DNA of 64,000 nucleotides from Synergistaceae bacterium (GCA_018436595.1 JAHDLC010000035.1:1-64000); one strand, 5' to 3'. Counted from the first letter of the stretch, positions 33,027-41,576 are shown. The notes: a model not told the origin generated them from the sequence alone. Numbers and translations: made by a program.

Positions 33027-33056
33027 AAAAAGCCCTCCCAAAACTTCGGGAGGGCT
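33027..33056 (-). terminator. Terminator of gldA
   Basis: AGCCCTCCC (33031-33039) pairs with GGGAGGGCT (33048-33056); TTTTT follows on the - strand. Confidence 0.85.
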
Positions 33057-33074
33057 GGCCGGTTCTTGGATAGC

Positions 33075-34169
33075 TTAGGCCAGGAAGTGCCGTCCGAGGG
33101 CGTCGGCGGCGAGGATGGCGGAGCACACGTCCTCAGGTGAAACGGCGAAGGGCATGTTGTGGATGGTCTCGCCGGGGGCGCAGGCGGCCCTGGCCACGTC
33201 CATGATCCGGGCCCGGTCCACTTCCTTCACGCCCATTTCCTCGAGGGTCACGGGCAGTCCCACGGAGGCGCAGAAGCCCATGACCTCGTCCAGTTCGTCC
33301 TCGGGGGCGTTCTCGAGGACGAGCTGCACCAGCGTCCCGAAGGCGACCTTCTCCCCGTGGTAGAGTCCGTGGCACTCCTCCAGGACGGTGAAGCCGTTGT
33401 GGACGGCGTGGGCGGCGCCCAGCCCGCCGCTTTCAAAGCCGAGGCCGCTGAGGAAGGTGTTGGCCTCCACGATGTTCTCCACGGCCTTCGTGCAGCTCCC
33501 GGTTTCCACGGCGAGAAGGGCCTTGAGGCCGTCTTCGAGGAGGGTGTCGTAGCAGAGTTCCGCCAGGGCGAGGGCTGCCTTTGTGGCGTGCCCGCCGGGC
33601 ATGTTGGTCTTGTCGGCGGCGATGCAGGCCCGGGCCTCGAAGTACGTTGCCAGGGCGTCTCCCATGCCGGAGACGAGCAGCCGGGCGGGGGCGTTGACGA
33701 TAACCTCGGTGTCCATGAGCACCGCGTCGGGGTTCTTCGGCAGGACGAGGTATTCACTGAAGACGCCTTCGTCCGTGTAGATCACCGACAGGGCGCTGCA
33801 GGGCGCGTCGGTGGACGCGATGGTGGGGACGATGATCACGGGCGTTTTTTCATAGTAGGCCACGGCCTTGGCGGTGTCGAGGATCTTCCCTCCGCCCACG
33901 CCGACCACGGCGTCGCATTTCTTCTCCCGGCAGACGGCCCGGATGCGGTCGATTTCGGTCTTTGAACACTCTCCGTTGAAAATCTCGAACACAAGGGAGG
34001 ATTCGTTCCCCCGGAAGCCGGCCTTGAGGGTGCTCTCAAGGCGCCCCAGCCCTCCCCTGCTGAGAAGAACGAGGAATCTGTTCCCCATGGCGCCGATGTG
34101 GTCCTTCAGCCGCTTCAGTTCTCCGTAGCCCTGGATGTACTTCCCCGGGGCGATCATGATTCTGGACAT
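33075..34169 (-). CDS. gldA: Glycerol dehydrogenase-type iron/zinc alcohol dehydrogenase
   Basis: 364 residues. NAD site: VVGVGGGKILDTAKAVAYY; PTIASTDAPCSALSVIYT typical for GldA; metal ligands in GMGDALATYFEARAC (Asp), GAAHAVHNGFTVLEE and HGLYHGEKVAFG (two His). It interconverts glycerol and dihydroxyacetone, though GldA-like enzymes can act on other hydroxy-ketones. ATG at 34169 with GAGG seven bases upstream; an in-frame GTG lies at 34178. A promoter with extended -10 and overlapping palindrome precedes it. Confidence 0.9.
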   Translation of the reverse strand: MSRIMIAPGKYIQGYGELKRLKDHIGAMGNRFLVLLSRGGLGRLESTLKAGFRGNESSLVFEIFNGECSKTEIDRIRAVCREKKCDAVVGVGGGKILDTAKAVAYYEKTPVIIVPTIASTDAPCSALSVIYTDEGVFSEYLVLPKNPDAVLMDTEVIVNAPARLLVSGMGDALATYFEARACIAADKTNMPGGHATKAALALAELCYDTLLEDGLKALLAVETGSCTKAVENIVEANTFLSGLGFESGGLGAAHAVHNGFTVLEECHGLYHGEKVAFGTLVQLVLENAPEDELDEVMGFCASVGLPVTLEEMGVKEVDRARIMDVARAACAPGETIHNMPFAVSPEDVCSAILAADALGRHFLA

Positions 34170-34183
34170 GAACAACACCTCGC

Positions 34184-34220
34184 TTGATATGATATTTCGT
34201 TCACTATTATATCATACCAA
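34184..34220. promoter_or_regulatory. gldA promoter with overlapping operator palindrome
   Basis: On the - strand an extended -10 TGATATAAT covers 34206-34214; no clear -35. The arms TTGATATGATAT (34184-34195) and ATATCATACCAA (34209-34220) are complementary at 11 of 12 positions, 13 bases apart. The right arm covers the -10 element, as a repressor operator would. Confidence 0.55.
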
Positions 34221-34250
34221 AAAGCCCCCGGAGGAACGAAATCCGGGGGC
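34219..34250 (-). terminator. Terminator of the M20 amidohydrolase gene
   Basis: GCCCCCGGA (34224-34232) with TCCGGGGGC (34242-34250), followed on the - strand by TTTTT. Confidence 0.85.
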
Positions 34251-34276
34251 GGGAGTTATTCTCTTTTCTCTTTCCG

Positions 34277-35461
34277 CTACTTCTGCCAGGTGAGGGCGAA
34301 ACCGGCGAAGAGGGCGCTTCCCAGGGGAAGGGCATCCTCGTCGATGTCGAATTTCGGGTTGTGGTGGGGGTAGACCTGCCCCTTGTCCGGGTTGCACGAT
34401 CCGTGGACGAAGAAGGTGCCCGGCACTTTTTCCAGGAAGAAGGCCACGTCCTCCCCTCCCATGGTGGGCTCGGAGATTTCCTTCACCTTGTCCGCCCCGG
34501 CGACGCCGGCGGCGAAGACCTGGAACTTTTTCGTGAACTCCGTGTCGTTTATCAGGGCGGGAGGGCCGGCCTCGTATTTCACTTCCGCCTCGCCTCGCAT
34601 TCCCTCGGCGACCCTGGACGCGATGGCTCGGATCCGCTCCTCCACGAAGGCCCGGGTGGCGGGGCTGAGGGTCCTGACGGTTCCCTCGATGGTGCAGCTC
34701 TCGGCGATGATGTTGAAGGCCCTGCCGCCCTCGATGCGGCCGATGGTGAGCACCGCCGGGTCGAGGGGCGAAAGCTCCCGGCTGAGGATGGTCTGGAGCT
34801 CCAGAACCGCCGTGGATGTCATGGTCACCGGGTCCACGGCAAGATGGGGGGTGGCCCCGTGGCCGCCCTTGCCCTTGAAGGTGATGATGAACCGGTCCAC
34901 CGCCGCCATGAGGGACCCGTACCGGACGCCGATCTCGCCGAAGCCGATGTCCTTCCAGAGGCAGCCCGTGTGGAGGCCGATGAGGGCGTCCACGGCAGGG
35001 TTTTCAAGGGCGCCGTCGTCAATCATGGCCTTCGCTCCGAGGACGTTCTCCTCCGCCGGCTGGAAGATGAACTTCACCGTGCCGGCAAGGTCGTTCTTTC
35101 GAGCGAGAAGGAGCTTCGCGGCGCCCAGGGCTATGGCGGTATGGGCGTCGTGGCCGCAGGCGTGCATGAGGCCGTTCTTCGAGGCGAAGGGAAGCCCAGT
35201 CTCTTCCTTGATGGGGAGGGCGTCGCAGTCGGCCCGGACGGCCAGCGTCTTCCCGGGAAGGGCTCCCCGAACGAGGGCCGTCACGCCCCATCCTCCCACT
35301 TTTTCCCGAATGTCCTCCGCGCCCATTTTTTTCAGTTCCTGCACGATAAAGGCGGCGGTTTTCGGCGTTTCAAGACCCAGTTCCGGAATTTCGTGAAGCG
35401 AGCGCCGCCATGCGGTGATCTCTTCAGACAGAGCCCGCGCTTCCTCGAGAATGGCGTTCAT
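34277..35461 (-). CDS. M20D family amidohydrolase (N-acyl-amino-acid or hippurate hydrolase type)
   Basis: 394 residues. Motifs of the AbgB/IAA-amino-acid hydrolase family: WRRSLHEIPELGLETPKTAA, VRADCDALPIKEETGLPFAS, MHACGHDAHTAIALGAAKLL, FQPAEENVLGAKAMIDDGAL, LHTGCLWKDIGFGEIG, KGKGGHGATPHLAVDP and TMGGEDVAFFLEKVPGTFF. Metal-binding His and Glu residues are all visible. It would release amino acids from N-acyl derivatives. No signal peptide. Divergent from znuC. Starts at ATG 35461. Confidence 0.9.
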   Translation of the reverse strand: MNAILEEARALSEEITAWRRSLHEIPELGLETPKTAAFIVQELKKMGAEDIREKVGGWGVTALVRGALPGKTLAVRADCDALPIKEETGLPFASKNGLMHACGHDAHTAIALGAAKLLLARKNDLAGTVKFIFQPAEENVLGAKAMIDDGALENPAVDALIGLHTGCLWKDIGFGEIGVRYGSLMAAVDRFIITFKGKGGHGATPHLAVDPVTMTSTAVLELQTILSRELSPLDPAVLTIGRIEGGRAFNIIAESCTIEGTVRTLSPATRAFVEERIRAIASRVAEGMRGEAEVKYEAGPPALINDTEFTKKFQVFAAGVAGADKVKEISEPTMGGEDVAFFLEKVPGTFFVHGSCNPDKGQVYPHHNPKFDIDEDALPLGSALFAGFALTWQK

Positions 35462-35632
35462 GGTATCTCCCCCGTTCGTTTGAAGGTTGAAACACCTCTA
35501 TTTTACCTCATCTTCAGGCCTTTCAACCGGGTCCGAAGTGGGGTACACTTGCGGCAGCGGTCCGAGGAAGAAAGAACCGGGGCGGGATGTGCCGGGACCC
35601 GCGGAAAGCACAAGGGAAGGAATCGTGATGTC

Positions 35633-36430
35633 ATGTCTGAGATGAAAAACGCCCTCTCGTTCAGGGGCGTGAACTTTTCCTTTGGAACGGACTCTGTCCT
35701 CCGGGACGTGACCTTTTCCGTTCCGCAAGGGGAATTCCTGATCATTATCGGCCCCAACGGGGGAGGCAAGACCACACTGCTGAAGCTCGCCCTGGGGCTG
35801 CTCGTCCCGGATTCGGGAACGGTCTCCGTCTTCGGGAAGAAGCCCGGTGAGGACCGGTCCGTGGCGGGGTACGTCCCCCAGGACACGGGACGAAACAGGG
35901 ACTTCCCCATCACTGCCCTGGAGGTGGTGCTCCAGGGAAGGCTCGGGTTTCCGGGGGCGAAGCTTTCCTACGGCGGAAAGGACCGGGAGGCCGCCATGGA
36001 GGCGCTGAAGGCCCTGAAGATGGAGTCCCTGGCGGGGCGGTCCATGGGGGAGCTGTCCCAGGGGCAGCGGCAGAGGGTGCTCATCGCCAGGGGGCTGGCC
36101 TCTGACCCCGGCATCCTCTTTCTCGACGAGCCCCTCGCGAGCATCGACCCCGAGACCAGGGACATGCTGCTGACCCTTCTGGGGGAACTCTGCGGACGGC
36201 TGACGGTGGTGATGGTGAGCCACGACATGTCCGCCGTCTCGGCCCATGCCACCGCCGTGGCCTGCGTGAACCGGAAGGTGTTTTACCATGATTCGGCGGA
36301 GATCGGCCCCGATGCCATGGAGCAGGTCTGGGGAAGGTGTCCCGTGGAGCTTGTGGCCCACGGAATCCCCCACCGGGTACTGGCCGTCCATGACCACGAT
36401 CACGGCGGGGAGCCGTGCAGCCATGACTGA
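35633..36430 (+). CDS. znuC: ABC transporter ATPase, ZnuC-like
   Basis: 265 residues. Walker A GPNGGGKTTLL, Q-loop YVPQDTGRNRDFPITALEVV, signature GELSQGQRQRVLIARGLAS, Walker B ILFLDEPLASID, H-loop VMVSHDM. DFPxTxxEVVxxGR is characteristic of manganese/zinc (cluster A-I) ATPases. The C-terminal tail is His-rich (HDHDHGGEPCSHD), as in zinc systems. Overlaps znuB by 8 bases. AAGGGAAGGA lies 11 bases before the ATG. No binding protein adjoins; znuA at 6.9 kb may supply it. Confidence 0.88.
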   Translation: MSEMKNALSFRGVNFSFGTDSVLRDVTFSVPQGEFLIIIGPNGGGKTTLLKLALGLLVPDSGTVSVFGKKPGEDRSVAGYVPQDTGRNRDFPITALEVVLQGRLGFPGAKLSYGGKDREAAMEALKALKMESLAGRSMGELSQGQRQRVLIARGLASDPGILFLDEPLASIDPETRDMLLTLLGELCGRLTVVMVSHDMSAVSAHATAVACVNRKVFYHDSAEIGPDAMEQVWGRCPVELVAHGIPHRVLAVHDHDHGGEPCSHD

Positions 36431-37229
36431 CCTGCTGCAGTTCGAGTTCATGCGGAACGCCCTCTGGGCCGCCCTGCTCTGCAGCGGCCTGTGCGGCATC
36501 CTTGGGACCATGGTGGTGGTGAAGCGGTACGTGATCCTCGCCGGGGGTGTGGCCCATGCGGCCTACGGCGGGGTGGGACTCGCCCTTTTCCTCGGGATTT
36601 CTCCCAGGCTGGGCGCCGTGGGGTTCTCCCTGGCCCTGGCCCTGCTCATGGCCTGGGTCATGCTGAAGAAGGCCTCCCGGGCGGATGCCATCATCGGCGT
36701 TATCTGGGCCGCCGGCATGGCGGCGGGGATCATCTTCGCAGACCTCACCCCGGGCTACGGTTCGGATCTTATGAGCTACCTCTTCGGCAGCATCCTTACC
36801 GTGGCCAGGGAGGACCTGCTGCTCATGGCGGGGCTGCTGGCGGTGACCCTGTTCGTCGGGATGCTCTGGAGCCGCGAAATTGCCGCCTTCTCCTACGACG
36901 AGGATTTCGCCCGGACGAGGGGCGTGCCGGTGACACTGCTCCATTTCGTGGTGGTGGTGCTCATCTCCGTGGCGGTGGTGCTCATCATCCGGGTGGTGGG
37001 GCTTATCCTGGTGATCGCCCTGCTGACCATCCCCCCGTCGGTGGCGGAAAAATATTCCAGGTCCCTCTGGACCATGATGGGGGTCTCCTGCCTCCTCAGC
37101 GCCGCCTTCTCCCTCGGGGGGCTCGCCCTGGCCGTGCGGTTCAACCTCACCGCGGGGGCGGTGATCATCCTGGTGGCGTCGGCGGTCTACCTGGCGTCCC
37201 TGCTGCTCCCTTCCGGCGGAAGAAGGTAG
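36423..37229 (+). CDS. znuB: ABC metal permease, ZnuB-like
   Basis: 268 residues, seven to nine membrane helices, ABC-3 family. LLQFEFMRNALWAALLCSGL at the start, YVILAGGVAHAAYGGVGLAL (coupling region), SYLFGSILTVAREDLLLMAG, YDEDFARTRGVPVTLLHFVV, and VVGLILVIALLTIPPSVAEK. It forms the membrane pore for zinc or manganese import with ZnuC. Start ATG 36423 overlaps the znuC stop. Confidence 0.9.
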   Translation: MTDLLQFEFMRNALWAALLCSGLCGILGTMVVVKRYVILAGGVAHAAYGGVGLALFLGISPRLGAVGFSLALALLMAWVMLKKASRADAIIGVIWAAGMAAGIIFADLTPGYGSDLMSYLFGSILTVAREDLLLMAGLLAVTLFVGMLWSREIAAFSYDEDFARTRGVPVTLLHFVVVVLISVAVVLIIRVVGLILVIALLTIPPSVAEKYSRSLWTMMGVSCLLSAAFSLGGLALAVRFNLTAGAVIILVASAVYLASLLLPSGGRR

Positions 37230-37292
37230 GAACCTTCCTCCGCCGTTTCCGTTTTTCCGTTGAACTGTATTTTGCCGGCCTTTTTTTTCCTG

Positions 37293-39194
37293 TCAGCAGG
37301 CGGATTCAGCAGCCCGGGCCCTTCGTTTCTGCAGGAAAAAGACCAGGGCGAAAATGGACACTCCGAGAGCGTCCCAGATTCGTCCCGGTATGAAAAGGGG
37401 ACCGGCGCACAGCACGAGGAGGATCCGTTCGTAGAAGAAGAGCGACGTGCTGAGGTATCCCTCGATGGCCGCAGCGAGGCTTGTCAGGGCGAACATGACG
37501 ACAACCGTTGTGATGGCGAAATCAAGAAGGGAGCCCTGGAGCAGCATTTCCGGCCGGTAGTAGAAAAGGAAGGGGAGGATGTAGAGCCCCTTGGAGAATT
37601 TGAAGCTCGTGAACATGGTCCGCCAGGGATCCGCTTTTGCTATCCCGGCCGCGACGATGGCCGCCAGTCCGACAGGGGGTGTTATCTCCGAATTTATGCT
37701 GAACCAGATCATGATGAAGTGGGCGACCATGAGGGGAAAGCCCATATCCAGGAGCGCCGGGCCGACGGATATGGCCGTGATGATGTATGCGGCGCTGCTG
37801 GCCAGTCCCATGCCGAGAACCGTGGAGATGAGGCAGACGAGGATGATGGCGATGAAGGGGCTTCCCTGCGACAGGGCCGAGAAGAACCAGGAAAATTTAA
37901 GTCCGACCCCGGTCAGCCCTACGATGGAGAGAATAATGCCGATGCACCCGGTAAGGCTTCCGATGCTCAGGAGATACTTTCCTCCGAGGACCATGCACTC
38001 GTAGAAATTTGTAAGGTCGATTCTCCGGGTTTTGCAGCCGTGGGTGACCAGGAGAGCGCCTATTCCCGCCAGCGCCGCCGTGCCGGGGGCGTATCCCATG
38101 GCCATGACCACAACGATCAGCACGAGGGCGAAGAAATAGTGCCAGCCGTCACGGAGCACTGTTCCTACAGGTTCGATATCTTCGGATTCTGCTCTTCCTA
38201 TGCGGTGTTTTTTCGCTTCAAAGTGGATGAAGAGAAAGACTGTGGCGAAATAGAGGAGAATAGGCGTCGTCGCAACGGTGGCGATGGTAATGTAGGGAAT
38301 TTGGGTGAACTCGGCCATGAGGAAGGCGATGGCTCCCATGATCGGGGGCATGATCTGTCCTCCCGTGGATGCGGCGGCTTCGACCGCCCCTGCGACGTGG
38401 GGCCTGTACCCAACCCTGATCATCATGGGAATGGTGAACACGCCGGTGGAGGAGACATTCGCTATGGCGCTTCCAGAAATGGAACCGATCATGGCGCTGC
38501 CTATGACGGCGGCTTTTGCCGGTCCTCCCACGGTGTTTTTCGTCAGGGCGAAGGCGAGGCGAATAAAGAATTCTCCGGCTCCCGTCTTCTCAAGGAAGGC
38601 TCCGAAGATGATGAAGGGAGCCACGTAGAGGATCATCATCCGGGCGGACAGTCCGTAAAATCCCTCAAGCCCGGCGTAGATGCTGTTGACCACCCCCGCG
38701 AGATCTGCTCCCCTGTGTCCGAAGGCACCGGGTATAAGGTTGCCGAAAAAGGCGTATGCCAGGAGCACAAGCGAGACAGAAGTCAGTGCCCATCCGATGA
38801 CCCGCCGTCCGATATCGAGGGCGACGAGTATCATGGCCGTTCCCATGATGACGTCGAGAGGTTCGAGGCTGCCGAGGCGCATAAACCGCTCGTTGTAGTC
38901 ATACATGGCGTAGATCGAAGCTGCGATGGTGAGGGCTAGAACGAGTACATCCATCCCCAGGGAGAGGCGCCGGTGTCCCGGATTCCGTGAGAAGGGATAG
39001 ATGACGGCCGTGAGAATGCAGACCGTCATCAGGAAGACGGCGTGTTTTATCACCACGTCCGTTCCTATGAAGACAGTCCAGTAGAGAATGAGAAACGAGA
39101 GGAACGCCAGGCCGAAGTTGACGAGATGAAGAGACGGACCGGAAAAGGATCGTTCAATGTTTGCCGTTTCAGTTTGCGGATTTCGCTTCTCCAT
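37293..39194 (-). CDS. Fused DctQ-DctM TRAP permease (TAXI type)
   Basis: 633 residues with ~16 membrane helices. An N-terminal four-helix DctQ-like part (residues ~25-160) is fused to a DctM part containing PFIIFGAFLEKTGAGEFFIR, SAMIGSISGSAIANVSSTGV, AAASTGGQIMPPIMGAIAFL and SEITPPVGLAAIVAAGIAKA. This fused form pairs with TAXI binding proteins, here directly upstream. AAAGGAG precedes ATG 39194, right after an intercistronic hairpin. An in-frame ATG at 39212 lies inside the hairpin and is rejected. Confidence 0.93.
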   Translation of the reverse strand: MEKRNPQTETANIERSFSGPSLHLVNFGLAFLSFLILYWTVFIGTDVVIKHAVFLMTVCILTAVIYPFSRNPGHRRLSLGMDVLVLALTIAASIYAMYDYNERFMRLGSLEPLDVIMGTAMILVALDIGRRVIGWALTSVSLVLLAYAFFGNLIPGAFGHRGADLAGVVNSIYAGLEGFYGLSARMMILYVAPFIIFGAFLEKTGAGEFFIRLAFALTKNTVGGPAKAAVIGSAMIGSISGSAIANVSSTGVFTIPMMIRVGYRPHVAGAVEAAASTGGQIMPPIMGAIAFLMAEFTQIPYITIATVATTPILLYFATVFLFIHFEAKKHRIGRAESEDIEPVGTVLRDGWHYFFALVLIVVVMAMGYAPGTAALAGIGALLVTHGCKTRRIDLTNFYECMVLGGKYLLSIGSLTGCIGIILSIVGLTGVGLKFSWFFSALSQGSPFIAIILVCLISTVLGMGLASSAAYIITAISVGPALLDMGFPLMVAHFIMIWFSINSEITPPVGLAAIVAAGIAKADPWRTMFTSFKFSKGLYILPFLFYYRPEMLLQGSLLDFAITTVVVMFALTSLAAAIEGYLSTSLFFYERILLVLCAGPLFIPGRIWDALGVSIFALVFFLQKRRARAAESAC

Positions 39195-39210
39195 TGGAGC
39201 GGCTCCTTTC

Positions 39211-39247
39211 AAAAAGCCGGGCGCATGGATGGAAACATGCGCCCGGC
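39211..39247 (-). terminator. Intercistronic terminator-like hairpin in the TAXI-TRAP operon
   Basis: GCCGGGCGCATG (39216-39227) pairs perfectly with 39236-39247, then TTTTT on the - strand. It lies between the binding protein and the permease and likely sets their ratio. Confidence 0.75.
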
Positions 39248-39267
39248 AGCAAAACGATTATTTTCCG

Positions 39268-40227
39268 CTATTTCAGAACTCCGGCTTCTTTAAAGAACTT
39301 CTCTGCGCCCGGGTGAAGAGGAATGGGTATCCATCTGGCCGCATTTTCAAGAGACATCCCCTTGCCCGCCGCGTGAACTTTTGCCATGTACTTCAGCCCA
39401 TCGGGGCTGTAGGCGGCCTTCACCATCTCGTACACCACGTTTTCATCCACGTCGGCCCGAACGCCCCACATGGCTCCTGAGCCAACGGTTTCAACGTCCG
39501 CATCCACGCCTTTATAGGTCCCGGCGGGAAGGGAAAGGGGAAGGTACTGGGGTTTTTCTGCGATCAGCTTGTCCCTGAAACCGGGGGCGAAGGTGATGAG
39601 CACCAGGTCATGGGTAAGTGCAAGCTCGGAGATTGTGGGTGTGGGAAGGGTCGAGACTTCCATGACGGCGTCCACCTGGCCGGCCTTCAGGGCTTCCATG
39701 GCCTCCCTTGCGGGGAGGTAGACGACTTTCTTGAAATCCTTTTCGGGGTCAAGACCGTGGGCCCGGACCCAGTCGAAGAACTGCTGGTGCATGGAGCCTC
39801 CGGGGGACCCTGCACAGACGACCTTTCCCTTCAGGTCGAGGTAGGTTTTGATCCCCGTGGATGCGAGGGTGTAGGGCTGGCCGTACTGGAGATACAGAAT
39901 GCCCATGCCGCGCATCTTGTTGAAAGCCTTCTTGTAGGGGGCTTTGCCTTCGAAGGCGAGGGGCGGGTCGATGGTGTTGAGCATGCCGATCTCGGCCTGC
40001 CCCGAATCGAGCCTGTTGATGTTCTCATTGACTCCGCCTGAAGTGACGGCGGTTACCTCCACTCCGGGGGCATTCTTGGTCACGAAGTCGGCAAGGCCTC
40101 CGCCGATCGCGTAGAACCCGCCTCCCATAGAACCGGTGGAGAAATTGAGCTGCACCGTCGCCGCAAACGCGGCCGTTCCGAAAAGAAGGAGCACCGCAAC
40201 TGCCAATGCAGATCTGAATACCTTCAT
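39268..40227 (-). CDS. TAXI family TRAP solute-binding protein
   Basis: 319 residues with signal peptide (VFRSALAVAVLLLFGTAAFA, cleavage before ATVQ). TAXI features: LNFSTGSMGGGFYAIGGGLA, VTAVTSGGVNENINRLDSGQ, AEIGMLNTIDPPLAFEG, GKVVCAGSPGGSMHQQFFDW, VYLPAREAMEALKAGQVDAV. It delivers a glutamate-like or other organic acid to the fused permease. ATG at 40227 with AGGAGG. Confidence 0.92.
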   Translation of the reverse strand: MKVFRSALAVAVLLLFGTAAFAATVQLNFSTGSMGGGFYAIGGGLADFVTKNAPGVEVTAVTSGGVNENINRLDSGQAEIGMLNTIDPPLAFEGKAPYKKAFNKMRGMGILYLQYGQPYTLASTGIKTYLDLKGKVVCAGSPGGSMHQQFFDWVRAHGLDPEKDFKKVVYLPAREAMEALKAGQVDAVMEVSTLPTPTISELALTHDLVLITFAPGFRDKLIAEKPQYLPLSLPAGTYKGVDADVETVGSGAMWGVRADVDENVVYEMVKAAYSPDGLKYMAKVHAAGKGMSLENAARWIPIPLHPGAEKFFKEAGVLK

Positions 40228-40296
40228 GCTGTTACCTCCTTTTGTCCCGCTCTGTTGTTTCTGTCAATGCAACCTTCGCAGCGCTGTATCGTTTCC

Positions 40297-40698
40297 TTAT
40301 TCCTGGCTGAAGACCTTCCGCAGCTCCGGCTTCAGGAAGGACTGAACTTCAAGGGCATATCCCTCCGGATCTTCGAAGAAAAAGGCCTCTATGGAAATTT
40401 CCGGTTTGAGGAGCAGTTCCGACGTGATTGTTACATTTTCCCTGCGCAGGTGCTCCCACCACTCCCGAACATCGTTCACCACAAGAGTGACGAGAACGCT
40501 GCTCTCGTTCACCGGTGCGGAACAGTGTCCGTGGTTCTCGTCGACGATGCCGAGAAAGGCCGTGCCCTGCACCCTGTATATCCGGCAGGTCCCCTGGTCG
40601 TCGGCGAGCTCGAATCCCATGATCCTCTCGTAGAAATCCCGCGCTCTTTCAAAGTTCCTGTAGTAGAAAAACGTGATCTGCGAACAAATTTCAGGCAT
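40297..40698 (-). CDS. VOC (glyoxalase/dioxygenase superfamily) protein
   Basis: 133 residues, two beta-alpha-beta-beta-beta halves: QITFFYYRNFERARDFYERI, AFLGIVDENHG, VTLVVNDVREWWEHLRRENV, and the metal-acid strand FFFEDPEGYALEVQSFL. Function unresolved (isomerase, lyase or dioxygenase possible). Two starts are plausible: ATG 40698, preferred because it matches the fold's N-terminus, and ATG 40737, two bases after the upstream stop. It lies in the GntR-VOC-TAXI transcription unit, so it may act on the imported compound. Confidence 0.75.
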   Translation of the reverse strand: MPEICSQITFFYYRNFERARDFYERIMGFELADDQGTCRIYRVQGTAFLGIVDENHGHCSAPVNESSVLVTLVVNDVREWWEHLRRENVTITSELLLKPEISIEAFFFEDPEGYALEVQSFLKPELRKVFSQE

Positions 40699-40738
40699 TC
40701 CGAAGTCCCCCTGTTCATTGTTTTCCGCGGCCTTCATT

Positions 40739-41461
40739 TCAGCGGCGTTCAACCGGTTCCGCAGGCGCTGCGGCTCCTTCCGTCGATCTGTCCCCCTTCC
40801 AGTATTCGCAGTTTTCGAGGACATGAATTTCGATGATCTTCCGGGTGTGCTCCCCGTCGCGCGATTTCACGGCCTCCACTATCTCCTGGTGCTGCTCCCA
40901 GCTTGGACGGCGGGGGTGATGGGGTGTTTCCACGTCCTCCACTCCCGTGTAGAACGTGGCGTAGAGAAGGGTGTACATGATGGAGCGCCAGTAGACGGGG
41001 CTGAACGCCCTCGTGATGTAGCCGTTTCCCGCGAGCTCCACGAGGGTGAAGTGGAAAAGTCCGTTGAGGGATGCGTACTCCCCTTTCCGTATACCCGTAT
41101 CGAAAAGTTCCCGCTGCCGGCGGATAATGTCCGTGAGGTTTTCGATAGCGTGCTCCGGACACTTTTCAGCGAGCAGAAATCCTGCCATTCCTTCCAGGGC
41201 GGCACGGGCATAAAAAACGTCCCGCATATCATTCCCGGAGAGTACCGGGAGGACATACCCCTTCCTTCCCGGAGTCTTGAAGAGAACGCCTTCGGCAACG
41301 AGGCGTCCCAGGGCGGTGCGGAGGGGAGTGCGGCTCATTCCGAACCGCTCGGTGAGGTCCGTTTCGTAAATGCGTTCTCCTGGGCGTATTTCCCTGGTGC
41401 GAATCAGCTCGAAAAGTGTCTGGAACGCCCGCTCCTCTGCTTGCTGGCTTTTTTTTGCCAT
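40739..41461 (-). CDS. GntR family regulator (FCD type) of the TAXI-TRAP unit
   Basis: 240 residues. Winged helix: FELIRTREIRPGERIYETDL, TERFGMSRTPLRTALGRLVA, EGVLFKTPGRKGYVLPV; FCD domain with NGLFHFTLVELAGNGYITRA and SWEQHQEIVEAVKSRDGEH (metal-site His candidates). First gene of the unit GntR-VOC-TAXI-DctQM. A near-perfect palindromic operator lies in its own leader, implying autorepression relieved by the imported substrate. ATG 41461 with AAGGGGA; an earlier frame start at 41509 falls in the operator. Confidence 0.88.
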   Translation of the reverse strand: MAKKSQQAEERAFQTLFELIRTREIRPGERIYETDLTERFGMSRTPLRTALGRLVAEGVLFKTPGRKGYVLPVLSGNDMRDVFYARAALEGMAGFLLAEKCPEHAIENLTDIIRRQRELFDTGIRKGEYASLNGLFHFTLVELAGNGYITRAFSPVYWRSIMYTLLYATFYTGVEDVETPHHPRRPSWEQHQEIVEAVKSRDGEHTRKIIEIHVLENCEYWKGDRSTEGAAAPAEPVERR

Positions 41462-41484
41462 AGGCTCGTCCCCTTGTGGATGTT

Positions 41485-41511
41485 TTATGGATACACATTG
41501 TGTATCCATAA
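41485..41511. promoter_or_regulatory. 27-bp perfect palindromic operator
   Basis: Arms TTATGGATACACA and TGTGTATCCATAA flank a single central T; one further flanking base pair also matches. It sits just downstream of the promoter at about +10 to +36, where bound repressor would block transcription. GGATACA/TGTATCC half-sites suit a GntR-family protein. Confidence 0.8.
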
Positions 41512-41527
41512 AGTCGATCTATCCTGC

Positions 41528-41555
41528 ATTATAGATCGTGTTAAAAATATGTCAA
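41528..41555 (-). promoter_or_regulatory. Promoter of the GntR-VOC-TAXI unit
   Basis: On the - strand TTGACA (41550-41555), 16 bases, TATAAT (41528-41533). Confidence 0.8.
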
Positions 41556-41576
41556 TCCGTTTCTTCCCCCGTACAA

